Assembly: GCA_026168455.1 (NCBI GenBank)
Contig: CM047426.1
Coordinates: 33,849,058 to 33,913,057 of the forward strand
From: Theocolax elegans
Lineage: Eukaryota > Arthropoda > Insecta > Hymenoptera > Cerocephalidae
Direction of reading: 5' to 3'
Length of the DNA: 64,000 nucleotides
Below the pieces are notes generated by a model that saw only the letters and a list, made by a program, of their open reading frames with translations, was not told the origin of the DNA and ran no database searches. Positions within the stretch are counted from its first letter, which is position 1. Each line of letters begins with the position of its first letter. The position numbers and the translations under genes are program-made. Shown here in pieces: positions 37,601 through 54,308 of this stretch.

Positions 37601-38301
37601 TTTTGTTGCAGGTTGAGCTTTACTTTTGTCAAGTGTTTGTATATTTTTATTTGTTACTGTGTTCTTAAGCATTGAATTACTTGGTTTTGCATTTTGTATT
37701 GTGCTTATTTTTGGTCCTAACGGATTTCTTAATTTTGATGTTCTTTTTCCTTTAGCTCCTTTATTTGGATCAATGCAGGTTAATGTAAGAGGAATATCAT
37801 ATTTTATTCGCCTACTGTCTGAAAGTTGAAGTATATCTCTCCATGTACCACCTTCCTTTGGTTCCCATAATATATTTAAAACAATGCTACTCTCTGGCTG
37901 AATAGACCATTCTGTTGCACTTAAACTTACACATCTCTCTTGTGGAGGAAATTTAGTTATAGCTGCCTACAATGCAACAAGAAAAATTTGATAATATAGA
38001 AACTAAAATTAATTCTAAAGAGAAATGTATACCAACTGTTAAAGAACGATTATATGAATTTTGAATAGTTAAGCTACATTCCACTGGAATATTGATTTTT
38101 GATTCCAACTTTATTCTAGTTGGAGGTTGAAAAGGTGCTAATAGTAAACTATAATTAGGGTTTGTTTGACTTCTTATATTATTTTCCGGAGCCGATTTTT
38201 TATCTGGCGTTATGTTAATCTAAAAATTGATGTAAACATTTAAAAATAATTTAAAAATGTAAAGTATTATAGATTAGTAAATAATTTACTTGAAAGAACA
38301 T
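31645..38301 (-). CDS. asp: Abnormal spindle (ASPM orthologue)
   Basis: Spindle-pole, minus-end microtubule protein needed for focusing the mitotic and meiotic spindle. Ten exons: 38290-38301, 38033-38219, 37393-37962, 36364-37311, 36076-36286, 35640-35992, 32464-35571, 32199-32383, 31995-32114, 31645-31908. All phases agree; 1985 residues. The first coding exon is only 12 bases (MFFQ). An ASH domain occupies about 20-150 (RIKLESKINIPVECSL, WEPKEGGTWRDIL). A Ser/Lys-rich disordered region follows (about 150-580) with recurring FKFTPIKP / FKFTPLKP motifs. The calponin-homology block contains LSTDLRDGVRLCRIMEVITG and LGLIALKEAGY. About 28 IQ-like repeats (KIQRWWKR, TLQRRWRAL and similar) follow in one 3.1-kb exon. 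The end is Arm-like helical. Exon 4 could instead end 17 bases later; both choices keep phase. Confidence 0.95.
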
Positions 38302-39132
38302 GTTTTCGCACTGTTTTGATACTTATATCTCCACATACAGAAATCTTAAGAATAAACTTTAATACAACATAACACCAAACTTGAGGAAAAGTAAAAGTTA
38401 AATATAAAAAATGCTTTCATTGTTCTATTTTCTAAATACACTATTTATCACCATGTTCGTTGCATGTACGACACACACTATTAATGTCCTTTTTCAACGG
38501 TTTACGAACCATTTGAAAATTGAATGTTTTTAATCATTAAACTGTAGAGGCGCTATCGTCGTTTTGACTATATAAGTATAATGGCCAGTTTTCAATTTTT
38601 TTCCCATAAATATAATTATTTGTATATTTAAAAAAATAACGTATTTCATAATAAAATTCATGTATGTGTACGTATGTACAATACACTTAATTTAATAAAA
38701 TTAGCAGGAAAAATACATAAATAATTAAATAAATTTTGTAAGTATATCTCGGAGCAAGTTTTTCTAAAACAGCATCTACAGAGTTTGGCCCCCAAGGGGT
38801 TATAAGACTTATAACCTCCATCAGAATATGAGAAGTTATGTGTTAGGGGGGATAGAGAGGGGGTTTAATAGAGGATACCTATAACAGTTTTTTACAAGGC
38901 TTAGGTGGGAGTGTGGAACTATCAAACTTTAAAAAGAAACATATCTTATATATGGATCTGTAATTTAAATCAACATATGACGTCCATGTGTGTGACATTT
39001 AAATCTGACTTCTTTAAGTTATATCATTTTTGTATTATAACTATATATCTATTTATAAGATTTTGATATGACGCTAACGAATAAAATATATTGTGAAATA
39101 AATGTTAATATATAACTGCCAATGTTACGAAA
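38302..39132. promoter_or_regulatory. Divergent promoter region, asp / HRI
   Basis: About 830 bases between opposed start codons. Most is AT-rich, but 38,755-38,930 is clearly less so and contains G-runs (GGGGGG, GGGGG) and a perfect 19-base palindrome at 38798-38816 (GGTTATAAG, A, CTTATAACC). It could be a promoter element or a piece of an unrecognised repeat. No coding exon was seen. Confidence 0.45.
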
Positions 39133-41561
39133 ATGGAAGACGACAATTCTTCAAAGCTACATAACCCTTGGAGCAGTTTGCCTACAGTGACTACTTTTGA
39201 CAAAGGTATGTATACATATATGTACGTAAAAATTTATATTAAATTATGTTAACTAAGTACAATAGTAATTTCTATAATATAGTAAAGCATACTAAATTTA
39301 TGATGTATTAATTATGAAATATCTTATACATAAAAATATTTCTAGGTTATAATGTGCAAATTTTGTAAATTTCGAGTGTAATTGCAGTTATTTTATATTT
39401 TATTTAAGTATAGGTCCTAGTTCATGTTCAACAAGATGCGTCGGCGAAAGCGAAAAAAGCAAAGAATGTAAAAAGATAATGAAAAAAGTTAAGACATCTT
39501 CCAGTATTTTAATAAGTACTCTTATAAGTCATTTGTGTACTGTATTAGAAAAAGATCAGGTGCAAAGCAAGAGATTATGCTTTTGTAAGTTAAATTTAAT
39601 ATTCTCTGCAAAATAAAAATATTTAAAATAATAATAATTTTTATTTTATCTATAGTACTATGTGATACTCTACACAAAATGAAGTTAATAGATCCTTCTT
39701 ATAAAATGGAAGGATTTGAATTACTTCATGATAAATATATGAATGCTATGTATCATTTAATATCTATTGCCAGATCAACTATTGGAAGTGATAATACAAT
39801 ACCCATACCTAAGTAATTTAAATAAAATTCAAATATGTAATTATTTTTAATTTACACTTTTCATGTAATAATTATACTTTATTTTTAGACCTCTTGTTAC
39901 TTATATATCTCCTTATCAAGATCAATTTCAAGAAATAGGTTTTATTGCTGGAGGAGGGTTTGGAAATGTTTATAAGGCTGTTCACAAACTTGATGAGGTA
40001 GAATATGCAATAAAGAAAATAATTGTACGACCTGGAAGAGTCAAAACAATTATGAATCATTTAGAAGAGGTAAAGACTCTGGCAAAATTAAATCATACTA
40101 ATATAGTTTCGTACAAACAAGCATGGATAGAACCTATGGCTGCACCCTCAATACCACAACTGCCATGTACTAGTAAAACAGAAAGTAATATTACATGTAA
40201 TAGTGAAATAAATTATAATCTTAAAAATTCATTTATTGAATGTGAAAATTACAGCCATATGATCCATAGAAGTAAAAAATCTTTTAAGTATTTAAGTAAA
40301 AGTCAGAATCTGAACTATTTTAACAAGGCTATTGATAGAAATGTTTCTTGTGAATCATCTTCAGATGTTGTTTCATTTAGAGAAGATAATGATGTATGTG
40401 ATATTAGTATTGAAAGTGACGAAAGCAATATTATAGAAATTAGTTCAAGAACAAGTACAGAAGAAAGTTCTAGTGATGAATCTCTTGAAAACTGTAGAAT
40501 ATCTCAATATTCTTCACAGATAGTGAGTAAATTTGTATTCAAATTCTTTTAATATTATGGTAATAATTATTTTAACTTATTTAATAAATCGTATTATTTA
40601 TAGAATCAATTTGCAATATTGTATATTCAAATGGCATTATGTGAAAAAACACTACGTCAATGGCTAGATGAAAGAACAGAATCTACACCTATATCGCTGG
40701 TTGCTGGAATTACAACGCAAATTCTTTGTGGCCTTAATTATATTCATTCATTAAAAATCGTTCATCATGACATTAAAGTAACAAATATGTATATATGTAT
40801 ATAAGTTAATACAGTAAAATGTGTAAATTATTATTACAACATTACAAATTACTTATACTTATAGCCAAGTAACATTTTCATTTCAACATCAGGAAAATTA
40901 CAAATACAATTAGGAGACTTCGGTTTAGCCTGTCCTTTACAAAGAGATAGTCACAATGTAATTGTTGGAACTTGTATGTATGCAGCTCCTGAGCAATTAA
41001 AAGGACAGTGTGATCCTAAGGTATTGAATTTTCAACATTTTCTTAATTACAACTAGTGAAAAAGCATTGAATAACTTGAAGTTTATACTTAGAGTGACAT
41101 TTATAGTCTTGGAATTGTACTTTTGGAACTTTTGATTCACATGCAGACATCTATGGAATGTATCAAACTGATAGAAAGTTTAAAAAAAGGCAAAATATCA
41201 GATATGTCTGTCACTTTACATCCAAAATGGGTAATAAACTCATTTACAAAATTATTAAAAATATTTATGTTTATTATTTTATAAGGTATTAACAAATTTA
41301 ATAATCTTGTAGGCAAATATAATCAGCCAATTAGTACAAGAAAATCCTGCAAGACGACCTTCAGCAGACAAGTTGTTAGAAGATTTAAAAATAGATAAAG
41401 ACTTAACAATATCTAAATTACAATATGAAAATGAAAGGTTACAAAGTGAAAACAATTTGTTGCAGAACAAGAATAGAGAGAAGGATAAAATTATTGAGCA
41501 TCAAAAAATAAAAATAGAAGAATTACTATTAAAATTGGCAAAGTTAGAAAATAAGTGTTAA
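39133..41561 (+). CDS. EIF2AK1: Heme-regulated eIF2-alpha kinase (HRI) homologue
   Basis: Stress kinase that phosphorylates eIF2-alpha to reduce translation. Eight exons: 39133-39205, 39414-39584, 39656-39812, 39889-40522, 40604-40777, 40865-41020, 41093-41230, 41313-41561. All phases agree; 583 residues. The N-terminal helical region (about 1-135) precedes the N-lobe: GFIAGGGFGNVYKAVHKLD, YAIKK, EEVKTLAKLNHTNIVSYKQAW. The order HTNIV-Y-QAWIE is typical of HRI. A poorly conserved, Ser/Glu-rich insert of about 130 residues follows, as in eIF2-alpha kinases. The C-lobe has ALCEKTLRQWL, IVHHDIKPSNIF, GDFGLAC, GTCMYAAPEQ and SDIYSLGIVLLELL. A coiled coil ends the protein. Oddities: HHD for HRD, and Ala for the first glycine of the P-loop. 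PERK is excluded because there is no signal peptide or lumenal domain. Confidence 0.9.
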
Positions 41562-41625
41562 ATTAGTAATTACTATTATAAAACGAAACAAAAAAAATAT
41601 TATAAATATTTGTACATAGTTGATT

Positions 41626-43029
41626 TCATTTTGTATTTTTTATAATGACATCTAGTAAATTTTTAAGCTGAATACCAATGTCAATTCTTGATTTAGGTGC
41701 ATTTGGCACTCTTGAACATTGTTTTAGTAAATCAAATAACTCAGGATATTCTTGTAAAATATCACTGGGTGGATCATGTAAAAATCCTTTATTTTGTGAA
41801 AGAATATGCTGAAAGATTTTAATATAATAAATATATAAACGACTTTTTTAAAAATTTGTACAGTTAATATTACTAGTATTACCTGGCAAACAGCATAGTA
41901 ATTATGATCACTAATTTTATGAGAGCATATATCAGCAGGAGAATATGCAAAGCAGTCATCACAATCAACATCAAGGTCATTGATATATGTTTCATCCCAC
42001 GTCTTCAATGTATTTAAAACTACATTGAAAAATTAACATTTATTTCACATTCGATTAAAAAATTAAATCAATAATACTGAAATTTACCTTCAGAAGGAGG
42101 CTCTTTATCTACAATAATAATATTTTCTAAATCAACAAATATTGCTTTATCTTGTTTGTTCACTGCAATATTGTCTATAGAAATGTCAGTCAAATAAAAT
42201 GCTAGCTTTGGGTTTTTAAATGTAAATTTGTAAGCAGCATCTAAAAGACTAGATGCTATTTTTACTCTTCTAATCCAAGATACTTCAAAAAATGCAGATA
42301 AAGGTAAACCAATGTATTCTTCAATTGCAAGTCGACCACATGCTCCATAATACTTAGTAGTAGGCCAATTTTCTTTGGATGATAAAATCTGCAAATTAAA
42401 ATTTATATGAATTCAAGTAAAATTAAAAATTCATAAATTTAAAGTACCTGCAAAATAATTGGTTCAGGATTTATTTTAATTGTAGTCCATAAAAATTTAT
42501 AATAGTTTTCAATTTTTACAGTATTATCTGTTTGAATATTTGAAAGCAGTTCGCTCAATTTTGTTGTTGTTGGACAAAGTCTTATCTTATTATTTGGATC
42601 AGTCATATCATTATTTGCTAGCTCTGATAAAATTAAATTGTAAAAATTTGTTTTTGTTTTTCTCTTTGTAGGATTATTAGAACAGAGTTCAAGTAACTCA
42701 GAAGTAGTACAAATCATTTCATCAAAAGCTTCCAATTCGTTTGCTTGAGCTAATTTTTTTAAAACTACCTTTGTATCATTATTGTAAATACCAAAATACA
42801 CATTCTTAACACTTAACAAGTTATTAAAAATTGTAAAAAAGTCAGAATATTCAAGTGTAAATTTATTATCATTAATATCTTGACACATGGATATTCCATA
42901 ACAAGCAGGACACTTATCAATGTCTGTAATTTTAATTACACTTAAATTGATTCGATTTATATATATTCCTAAAGTTAAAATAAACAAAGCTGATAAGAAA
43001 GTAACAACCGTTTTCTTCGTAAGTAGCAT
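41626..43029 (-). CDS. Divergent protein kinase domain 2A-like (DIPK2A / DIA1)
   Basis: Secretory-pathway FAM69-type pseudokinase or kinase. Four exons: 42448-43029, 42088-42388, 41883-42019, 41626-41808. All phases agree; 400 residues. An N-terminal signal anchor (VVTFLSALFILTLGIYI) is followed by the Cys motif DKCPACYG, then the block VKNVYFGIYNN and KVVLKKLA (likely the N-lobe Lys). INPEPIILQ precedes the exon break. YYGACGRLAIEEYIG, FYLTDISIDNIAVN and AIFVDLENIIIVDK correspond to the catalytic and metal-binding regions. Next come Cys-rich CDDCFAYSPADICSHKISDH and NYYAVCQ, and the C-terminal GFLHDPPSDI. This order matches DIPK2A rather than DIPK1. Its stop lies 64 bases from the HRI stop, so the 3' UTRs of the convergent pair must overlap or be very short. 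Confidence 0.88.
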
Positions 43030-44014
43030 TTTCTTTCATATTTTTAATTTTAATCACTTAATTATTATTTTATAATAAATAAAGTATGATAAGGAATATA
43101 CTTGTTGCTTTCACGATTTGTATAACTATATATATTTTATAAAATTACTATGTATATATATATATACACACACGATACATAAATAGAATAACATTAGCAA
43201 AAGATACGCGCAGATGCAAAATTTTCCAGTTACCGATAATCGGTATTTAAGCGCACATGTGCTAAAAAAATTCCAGGTAAAATGTATATATATAATTTTA
43301 TAGGTATTGTAGAATCGCAGTTGTAGGAAGCAGTGTGCAAAATTTAAGTTGCAGTATTAAAACGTAATTTATTTTCAATAATTTAAAGTGACTTTTTTTC
43401 AACAAAAAAAGGATAAGTTAACTGGTAAATTGTTCTTTATTTTACATTTTCTGCAGAAAACGTATATTGTTAAATAAAATGTATATTTTTTCATTGATAA
43501 AGGTTATAAGCAATTCTTTTTAAATTGTCATATATTTTATAGTTAATAATGTCAGTAGTTGTATGATTTTAAAAATGACGTTTTTAATTAATTTATGTAG
43601 TTTCTATGTACTGCAATAATGTAAAAATTAATTATTAGGTAGGTAAGAAAATATAACCTAAGATTAAATTAAATTTTGGCAGTACTAAGCAGTGTGTGTA
43701 TGTGTGTGTCTACACGTAGTAAATAAATTTCATAATTTGGATAATTCGGAATGAATATGAACACTAGCAAATTTTTCGTTTACAAATCAATATCAATATT
43801 TATATTATTTTCATTTGATTTTTTAAAAATATTCCTATAATTTCATATTTATTAAATTTACTAAAAATCTTACAAAAATATTAGAGATTAAACTGCTTCT
43901 ACCAAATTAGATAGTCTTCATATTACAGTATGATACGGCATAGATAATTTTATAGTAAAAGACAAATAACATAATCTAATTAATTTATCATTTTTTAATA
44001 AAGCTGACACTGGG
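43030..44014. promoter_or_regulatory. Divergent promoter region, DIPK2A-like / mitochondrial carrier
   Basis: About 985 bases between opposed start codons. AT-rich, with short TATA/CACA dinucleotide runs near 43,150-43,170 and a TG run near 43,695-43,710. No exon was recognised, although an untranslated leader of the carrier gene is likely. Confidence 0.4.
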
Positions 44015-45777
44015 ATGGGAGCTATAAATATCAAGGATTGGAAACCATTTGTGTATGGAGGTTTAGCATCAATCATTGCTGAATTAAGTAAATTATTTCA
44101 TATAATTTATTTTCTTGTGTATAAAACATTTATTTTTGTAATAAATTAATTAATTTTAAAATTTCAGGTACATTTCCTTTAGATACAACAAAGACTCGTT
44201 TACAAATTCAGGGTCAAAAACATGACAAAAAGTACTCAAGTTTAAAATATTCTGGTATGACAAATGCTTTAGTACAAATTTTTAAGCAAGAAGGTGTTAA
44301 AGCTTTGTATTCTGGGTAAGTTGTATATATTATAGTAATAATAATTAAAATATAAACTTTACATTTATAAAATACTATAATTTTTTTCAGAATTAGTTCA
44401 GCAATTTTAAGACAAGCTACATATGGAACTATAAAATTTGGAACTTATTATTCTCTTAAACAATCTGCTACGGATAGATGGGGTACCAATGACTTAGTTT
44501 TAATAAATATTGTATGTGCAGCAATAGCTGGAGCTATTTCAAGTGCAATTGCAAATCCAACTGATGTAATCAAAGTTCGTATGCAAGTTACTGGTATTGA
44601 AACTAATTTATCTTTATTTGGTTGCTTTCAAGATGTATATTATCATGAAGGTGTGCGAGGCTTGTGGAGGGTAATTAATTTTGAATAATGTTCATTTTAA
44701 TTAGTCTGTAGTTAATAAATAAACAATTTTTTGTATTAATAATTTTATTTTTAATAGGGAGTTGGTCCAACTGCACAAAGAGCAGCTGTTATTGCAGCTG
44801 TAGAATTGCCAATATATGATTTTAGTAAAAAAAAATTGATACCTTATATTGGAGACAGTGTTACAAACCATTCCTTGTAAGTAATTTAATTTTTATTTTC
44901 TTTTAATTATTATTTTTACTGTTTTTATGTCATTATGAACAGATTTGTCAAGAATGAAGATTTTTCAAGGTGCAATACATAACCCTTATCCAGGCAGAAT
45001 ATTTTTAAATCACTAAAATTTTATTTACAGGTTTTTTTGTTCTACTACCTAGAAGCATCTCATTTATGCAGATCAAGATGAGTATAATGCTTCAACACAA
45101 ACAAATTGTGAACAGCATTGTAGTGTGAATTCCACGTAGTATTCTGCAGTAAATTTCATAATGTGGTTAGCAATTTGGTCTCTTTGATATGCGAAATTAA
45201 TATTTGCATGACATTTTACTCATTATTTACTCATTTTCAGCTAATTTGTTCAATATAATAAACATAGCTTGGATAAGGGTTATTAACAATATTAATCACA
45301 ATCATTCATTTCACCATTGCATTATTTTTATTATTTTCAAAAATTTGTTACAGATCCAGTTTGATAGCCAGTATGGGCAGTGCTATTTCTTCCACTCCAA
45401 TTGATGTTGTTAGGGTAATTTAATCAAATAAAACTATAAATATAGTACATAAAAAATTTTAAACAGTATAATTATATTTGGTTTTATAAATTAAATACTT
45501 TGTAGACACGATTAATGAATCAAAGAAGGATACTTTCAGACTGTGGAACACTGTCTCCACATATTTATTCCAGCAGTATGGAATGTTTCATTCAGGTAAA
45601 ATTATTTATAATACGTTTTCGTAATATGTATATAATATATATATGATACAAAATTTACAGACTTTCAAGCATGAAGGATTTTTTGCACTTTATAAAGGAT
45701 TCATACCAACATGGCTTAGAATGGGACCTTGGAATATAATATTTTTTGTAACATATGAACAATTGAAACGATTTTGA
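44015..45777 (+). CDS. Bmcp: Mitochondrial carrier of the SLC25A14/SLC25A30 (UCP5/KMCP1) group
   Basis: Inner-membrane transporter; family members move small anions and have been linked to mild uncoupling. Seven exons: 44015-44087, 44168-44315, 44391-44670, 44758-44876, 45354-45414, 45506-45595, 45661-45777. All phases agree; 295 residues. The start [20 protein letters not shown] matches the family N-terminus. All three carrier signatures are present: [14 protein letters not shown] (about 28), [11 protein letters not shown] (about 128) and TPIDVVRTRLMNQ (about 225). The matrix-gate partners QEG/HEG-LY/LW-G follow each one ([31 protein letters not shown]). The fourth intron (477 bases) is the longest and holds nothing recognised. 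The gene converges on NSMAF. Confidence 0.94.
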
Positions 45778-46669
45778 ATTTATTCTTAAACAAGATTAAA
45801 TTCTATAAAAATTCCAATACTTGGAAACTATTTTAATATATGTAAATATTTGAAGATCTGCAACTTCGATAGTATTTGAAGAATCCTATTTATATAGTAC
45901 AAGCAACGCGATGTATACATATTTGTTAATGTGTTATACATTTTATAATAGTAATTTATACATTAGATATTTATTATTGTTTAATTGCTATATGAAATAT
46001 GATATGTTTATAATACTGATATAGTAAGAATGTTTACATGTTTATCCGTACTGAAAATTGTGAAAACCTATATATACATTTTTAATATTAATTGTGTTTG
46101 AAAAGTATTTTTATTTAATTATACATAAATCCAAAGTGATAAAAATACTCTTACCATAGATATTAGGATATGTATGCTTTGTTAAACAATCTATGAAGAA
46201 ATGCAAGTACTATTGAAAAAAATCTTTGTTAAACATATTAAATATTTTTATTCTTTAATAAATAATCAATAGTACTAAATTCACATATTAAAAATATTAA
46301 ATTATACATAAGATGTGCACCTATGTATAAAATTTGCAGTACTATTTCTAATTGCTAATTTGAAAAATTTAAGGTTTTCATTCAAAATGTTTTTAATTGA
46401 ACAGATGTCAAGTAATTGCATAGAGATATGCATATGAAAGGAATATATGTAAAAAAATAATGTGAATATTAAAATAAAATATACAAGAATAATATAACTG
46501 ACTAGTTATACATATTATTTTACATTTTTTTAATACAAAATTGTGTACATATTTCGGAGAATGATTAAGATCAATTTAAATAAATTGATATTACACAATT
46601 TTAAAAATATACCAATTTTCAATACTATTCATAAATATAATACTAACAATAAACAATACTTTGTAACTA
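45778..46669. other. Intergenic between convergent carrier and NSMAF
   Basis: AT-rich 3' UTR-like sequence; no gene or repeat was recognised. Confidence 0.55.
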
Positions 46670-50563
<3,894 letters not shown>

Positions 50564-51141
50564 TGCAATAAAGTCATAAAAGGTTTAAAGGCAAAAATAT
50601 GTTCACGGAAACTCAAAAAAATTTAATCTGTAACTGAACAATGAAACTCTATATCTATAATATGTAATGACTAATACCACAGGTTAAAAATGAAAATGGA
50701 AAAGATATGACGTCTATAAAGTAACATTATTTAATTTATCAACTAGGATAATTAATACTTATAAAAATAGCTAAACGAAAATTTCAATCAACTGCATAAT
50801 TGATTTTACTCAAATTGACAGATCACAAGATTGTAGTACATATTAAGTATGATGCATTTATTTTTATTGTTTAGAAATTAAGAATATCTGACAATATCTG
50901 ACAAAAATTAATGATTTCGAGATACACATGTATATACGCATTTGTGGCTATCACTTAACCTATATATTTGTTGTATATTTATAATGCGCGCGAAGTTTAA
51001 AAAATATTTAAGTTAATGGAATATAATTATAATACATATTTAAAATTATTTTTATTTTAAATTTTTAATATACATATATTAAATTTATTTTTTATATTAT
51101 TTAGGTATATACAACAAATTAATAAAATTAACAAGTTTTAT
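50564..51141. other. Intergenic, NSMAF upstream / COG4 downstream
   Basis: About 580 bases of AT-rich sequence between two genes on the same strand. It should contain the NSMAF promoter and the COG4 3' UTR. Nothing further was recognised. Confidence 0.5.
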
Positions 51142-54100
51142 TTAAATTTTTAATTTTTTAATGTCCTCCGACCGAAAATCTATTCTTGAAGTTAAAATTT
51201 TTCTGACTTCGATAGGTGTTAGTCTCCATGCTACAGCATCTGCACCACAATAGTCAGCTAATTCTTCGATTTTTTCAATACTCAATATTGTTGCAATTTG
51301 CATAAGTCTTGCAAATTTATCTCTAACAGACCAAGAAGTGGCAGTGGCAAAATATCCAGCTAATGATCGTACTTCTTTATCAAATATAAGTCCACCAGCC
51401 TACATATTAATAAAATTAAAACTTTTTAAATAGTACATTGCAAAAAAATAAAATTATTGAATAGTACATTAAAATACAAGTGCAAGAAAGTAAAATACAA
51501 TTGCAAGAAAGTCTCGTTTAAATTTTGCACTCAAACATAGTGAGAATAAAAATTACTTTATATATTTAAATATTAAAAGTTTTTTTTTTAAAATATGTTT
51601 ATTACTAACTTGATTGAAAGTTGATTTTAATACCACTTTTTCTAAACGTGCAGTTACTTCCGCTGTGAGAATGCCTATAAGTGCATTATAATTTGATTCT
51701 GTCAAGTTATTTTTAAATGTTTGCAAAAGATTTTCTAAATTTGTTATTAATGTTTGGACAAATGGTTCATCAGTCTCATATCTTAATAATTCATCCTAAA
51801 CAAAATTAATATATTTATAAAAATTATATTATATAAATTAATATAATTGAACAGTTATTAATACTATGAATGTTGATTAATTCATATAATATAAAAATTG
51901 GTAAGTTGAAAATGTTTACATCATTAATTTGATGATTTATTGTCAAAAATGCATCAACCCATGGAGTTACTCTCGGTTTTATAGCACTAGAACGAAGTTG
52001 CTCCAAACCATAATCTACTACTGTACGTAAAGTAAAAGATACACTTTTCATTCCAGCTAAACAGCTTTCTATTTTACCCTTTTCCTTATTTTGCATATTA
52101 GGAAAAACTTGATCTATGTCATGACTAAGTGTTTTACTCAAAGTTTCAACATATTCTATGCTTACTTCTGTATTATTTAAATAAGCCTATGAAAATGTTT
52201 ATATAAGATTATTTTTAACTAAATTACGTAAATTTAATAATATTTTAAGAAATAATACCAAAAACATAAGCTTGGCTAACTCTGAATCAGATGTTTGAAT
52301 ACGACCATGTTGTATACTAGTTTGAAGAGCATTATATGCTTGAGCTAAATCTAAATATCCCGCTGGGTAACCCTGTCGAAGTCGATTTCTTAATTGAGTT
52401 GCAAATTCACCTTCGAGTAAACCACATGCCATGTTAATTACAGCACATACACCATCAATACTTCCACTTGTGATGGCACGTTTAATACATTTCTTTACAA
52501 TAAAGAAAGAATCATCAAGCATACTAGATGTATATTCATCTTGTTCCAAAGAATCCATTCCTATAGCTTTGTTAACACTTTCTTCCATAAAATACCTTTC
52601 TAAAGCTAGATATGCGCCAAGTATATCTTGCATACTGCGAGCTAATTCGGAATTTTTAATTATTAATTCAAAATCATTTGACAAATCTTTCCTTTGTTGA
52701 GTATCTGTTGTACTGATTTCTATATCATTCTAAAATAATAAATAAAATATATGTAATACTGTTTTTACTTAAGTATATATCAATATTTTTACTTACAATA
52801 ATTCGTCGTCTTAAAAATTTTATGTATAGTTCAGCTCTAGCATGCATTAACGTTATTTCACTGAGAAGAAGATCCAAATCTTTCGGATCTAATTTTTCTG
52901 TACCTTGTTTCCTCAAATGCTCATTAATAAGTTGGACTTTTCTTGTAATTGCTCTATGTTTCATGAATTCTACTATAATCTTTTTAATTTGTCTGTAAAT
53001 AATTAAATATATATAATTACAAAACATTAGATTTCTCTTAATTAATTTAACTTTTTTTTGTAAAAGTAACCAAATCTTACTTATCACATTCTTTCTGTAA
53101 AATTCCAACACATGTCAATAATTTTCCTGGACCATAATAAGTTTCGATAATTGGTTGATGTACTTCAACTATTCTTGCAATACCTTCAAAAAGTAATGTA
53201 ATAGTATCTGCAAAAATAACAGCTGCTCGTTTTTCCGTACTGCGCACATCCAATGCTGCTTTCAAATTTTTGTGTGCTGTTTCTTGTAACTATTAAATTA
53301 TAATTATGTATAATATTATTATCATATTTAACCTTTAAAGGACAGGAAAATGTGCATAAATTATATTTTCATTTGATAACCTAAAATTTAACAGATTTTT
53401 TTATGTTACCAACACTATTGAAATATCAACCTCTCCTGTTCTTTACAGATTAACAATAAGTTAAAACTAAAATAATATGAAAAGAAGTAAATATTAAATA
53501 TTTTACCTTAGAACTTAAATATTGACAAAATTTTACAAGCCCTTCATTATGCATTCCTAATAAAGGAAATATTTTGAAAAATCTTTCTACAGAAGCAAGA
53601 TCTTCAGCTTTTACTGCTTCATCAAATTTTTTATTGATAACAGTTCGTAATTGATTAGCAGCTTGTTGTAAAGTGGCTAAAGAACTTGTTACACTAGTAT
53701 GATCTCCAGATACATCATCAGCAGTTCTTTCTAATAATTGTTGATCCATTAATAAATAACGATGAACATGTGCAGCTCCCTGTTCGTAATCTTCATTATG
53801 CAATGCAGTGGCAACACCTTCACTGCATAATTGTAGATCAAGAATGTCATTTACACGACTTTGACATTCGCACACTCTACTCTGAATTAATTTCAAAATT
53901 GTATTAATTAATATACATACAATATATATTATCTTTGAATAAAAATTGAATTGATTAGTACTAACTCTTGCGAGATCCAATTGTCTAACTTTAGCACTAA
54001 CTTTTTCTGCCAATTTATTAGTATGATCAATCATATTTTTAAATTTTTCACCTTCTGTGCGAACAATAGCAACATTTGCTAAAACTTTTCCTATACTTTG

Positions 54101-54308
54101 AAGTTTAGCTTCAACATGACAATGCCTTATAAGAATATGATCTAATTGCTTATTTACAGCTATCTAAAAAGTTAGTAAATAAGTTTACAAACAGTGTAAA
54201 CAAACTGTATTAATAATATAAAGAGATGAATACTTCATTTTCTTGTAATGTGTTCAAAATATTTAGTAAATTTTCTTCTTTTGATGTAACTTCTTCGGTA
54301 GTACTCAT
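51142..54308 (-). CDS. COG4: Conserved oligomeric Golgi complex subunit 4
   Basis: Lobe A subunit of the COG tether for retrograde intra-Golgi vesicles. Nine exons: 54234-54308, 53966-54163, 53507-53881, 53081-53289, 52797-52992, 52259-52729, 51920-52186, 51610-51795, 51142-51399. All phases agree; 744 residues (human about 785). The N-terminal coiled-coil region (about 5-95) is followed by [20 protein letters not shown] and [20 protein letters not shown]. Central helices include [20 protein letters not shown] and [16 protein letters not shown]. The C-terminal domain has [27 protein letters not shown] and an ending close to vertebrate COG4 ([20 protein letters not shown]). Splice sites are ordinary. 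Confidence 0.94.

Noticed and set aside
39133..41561. PERK or GCN2 identity for the eIF2-alpha kinase
   Set aside because: No signal peptide, lumenal domain or RWD/HisRS domain; the N-lobe wording and size fit HRI.
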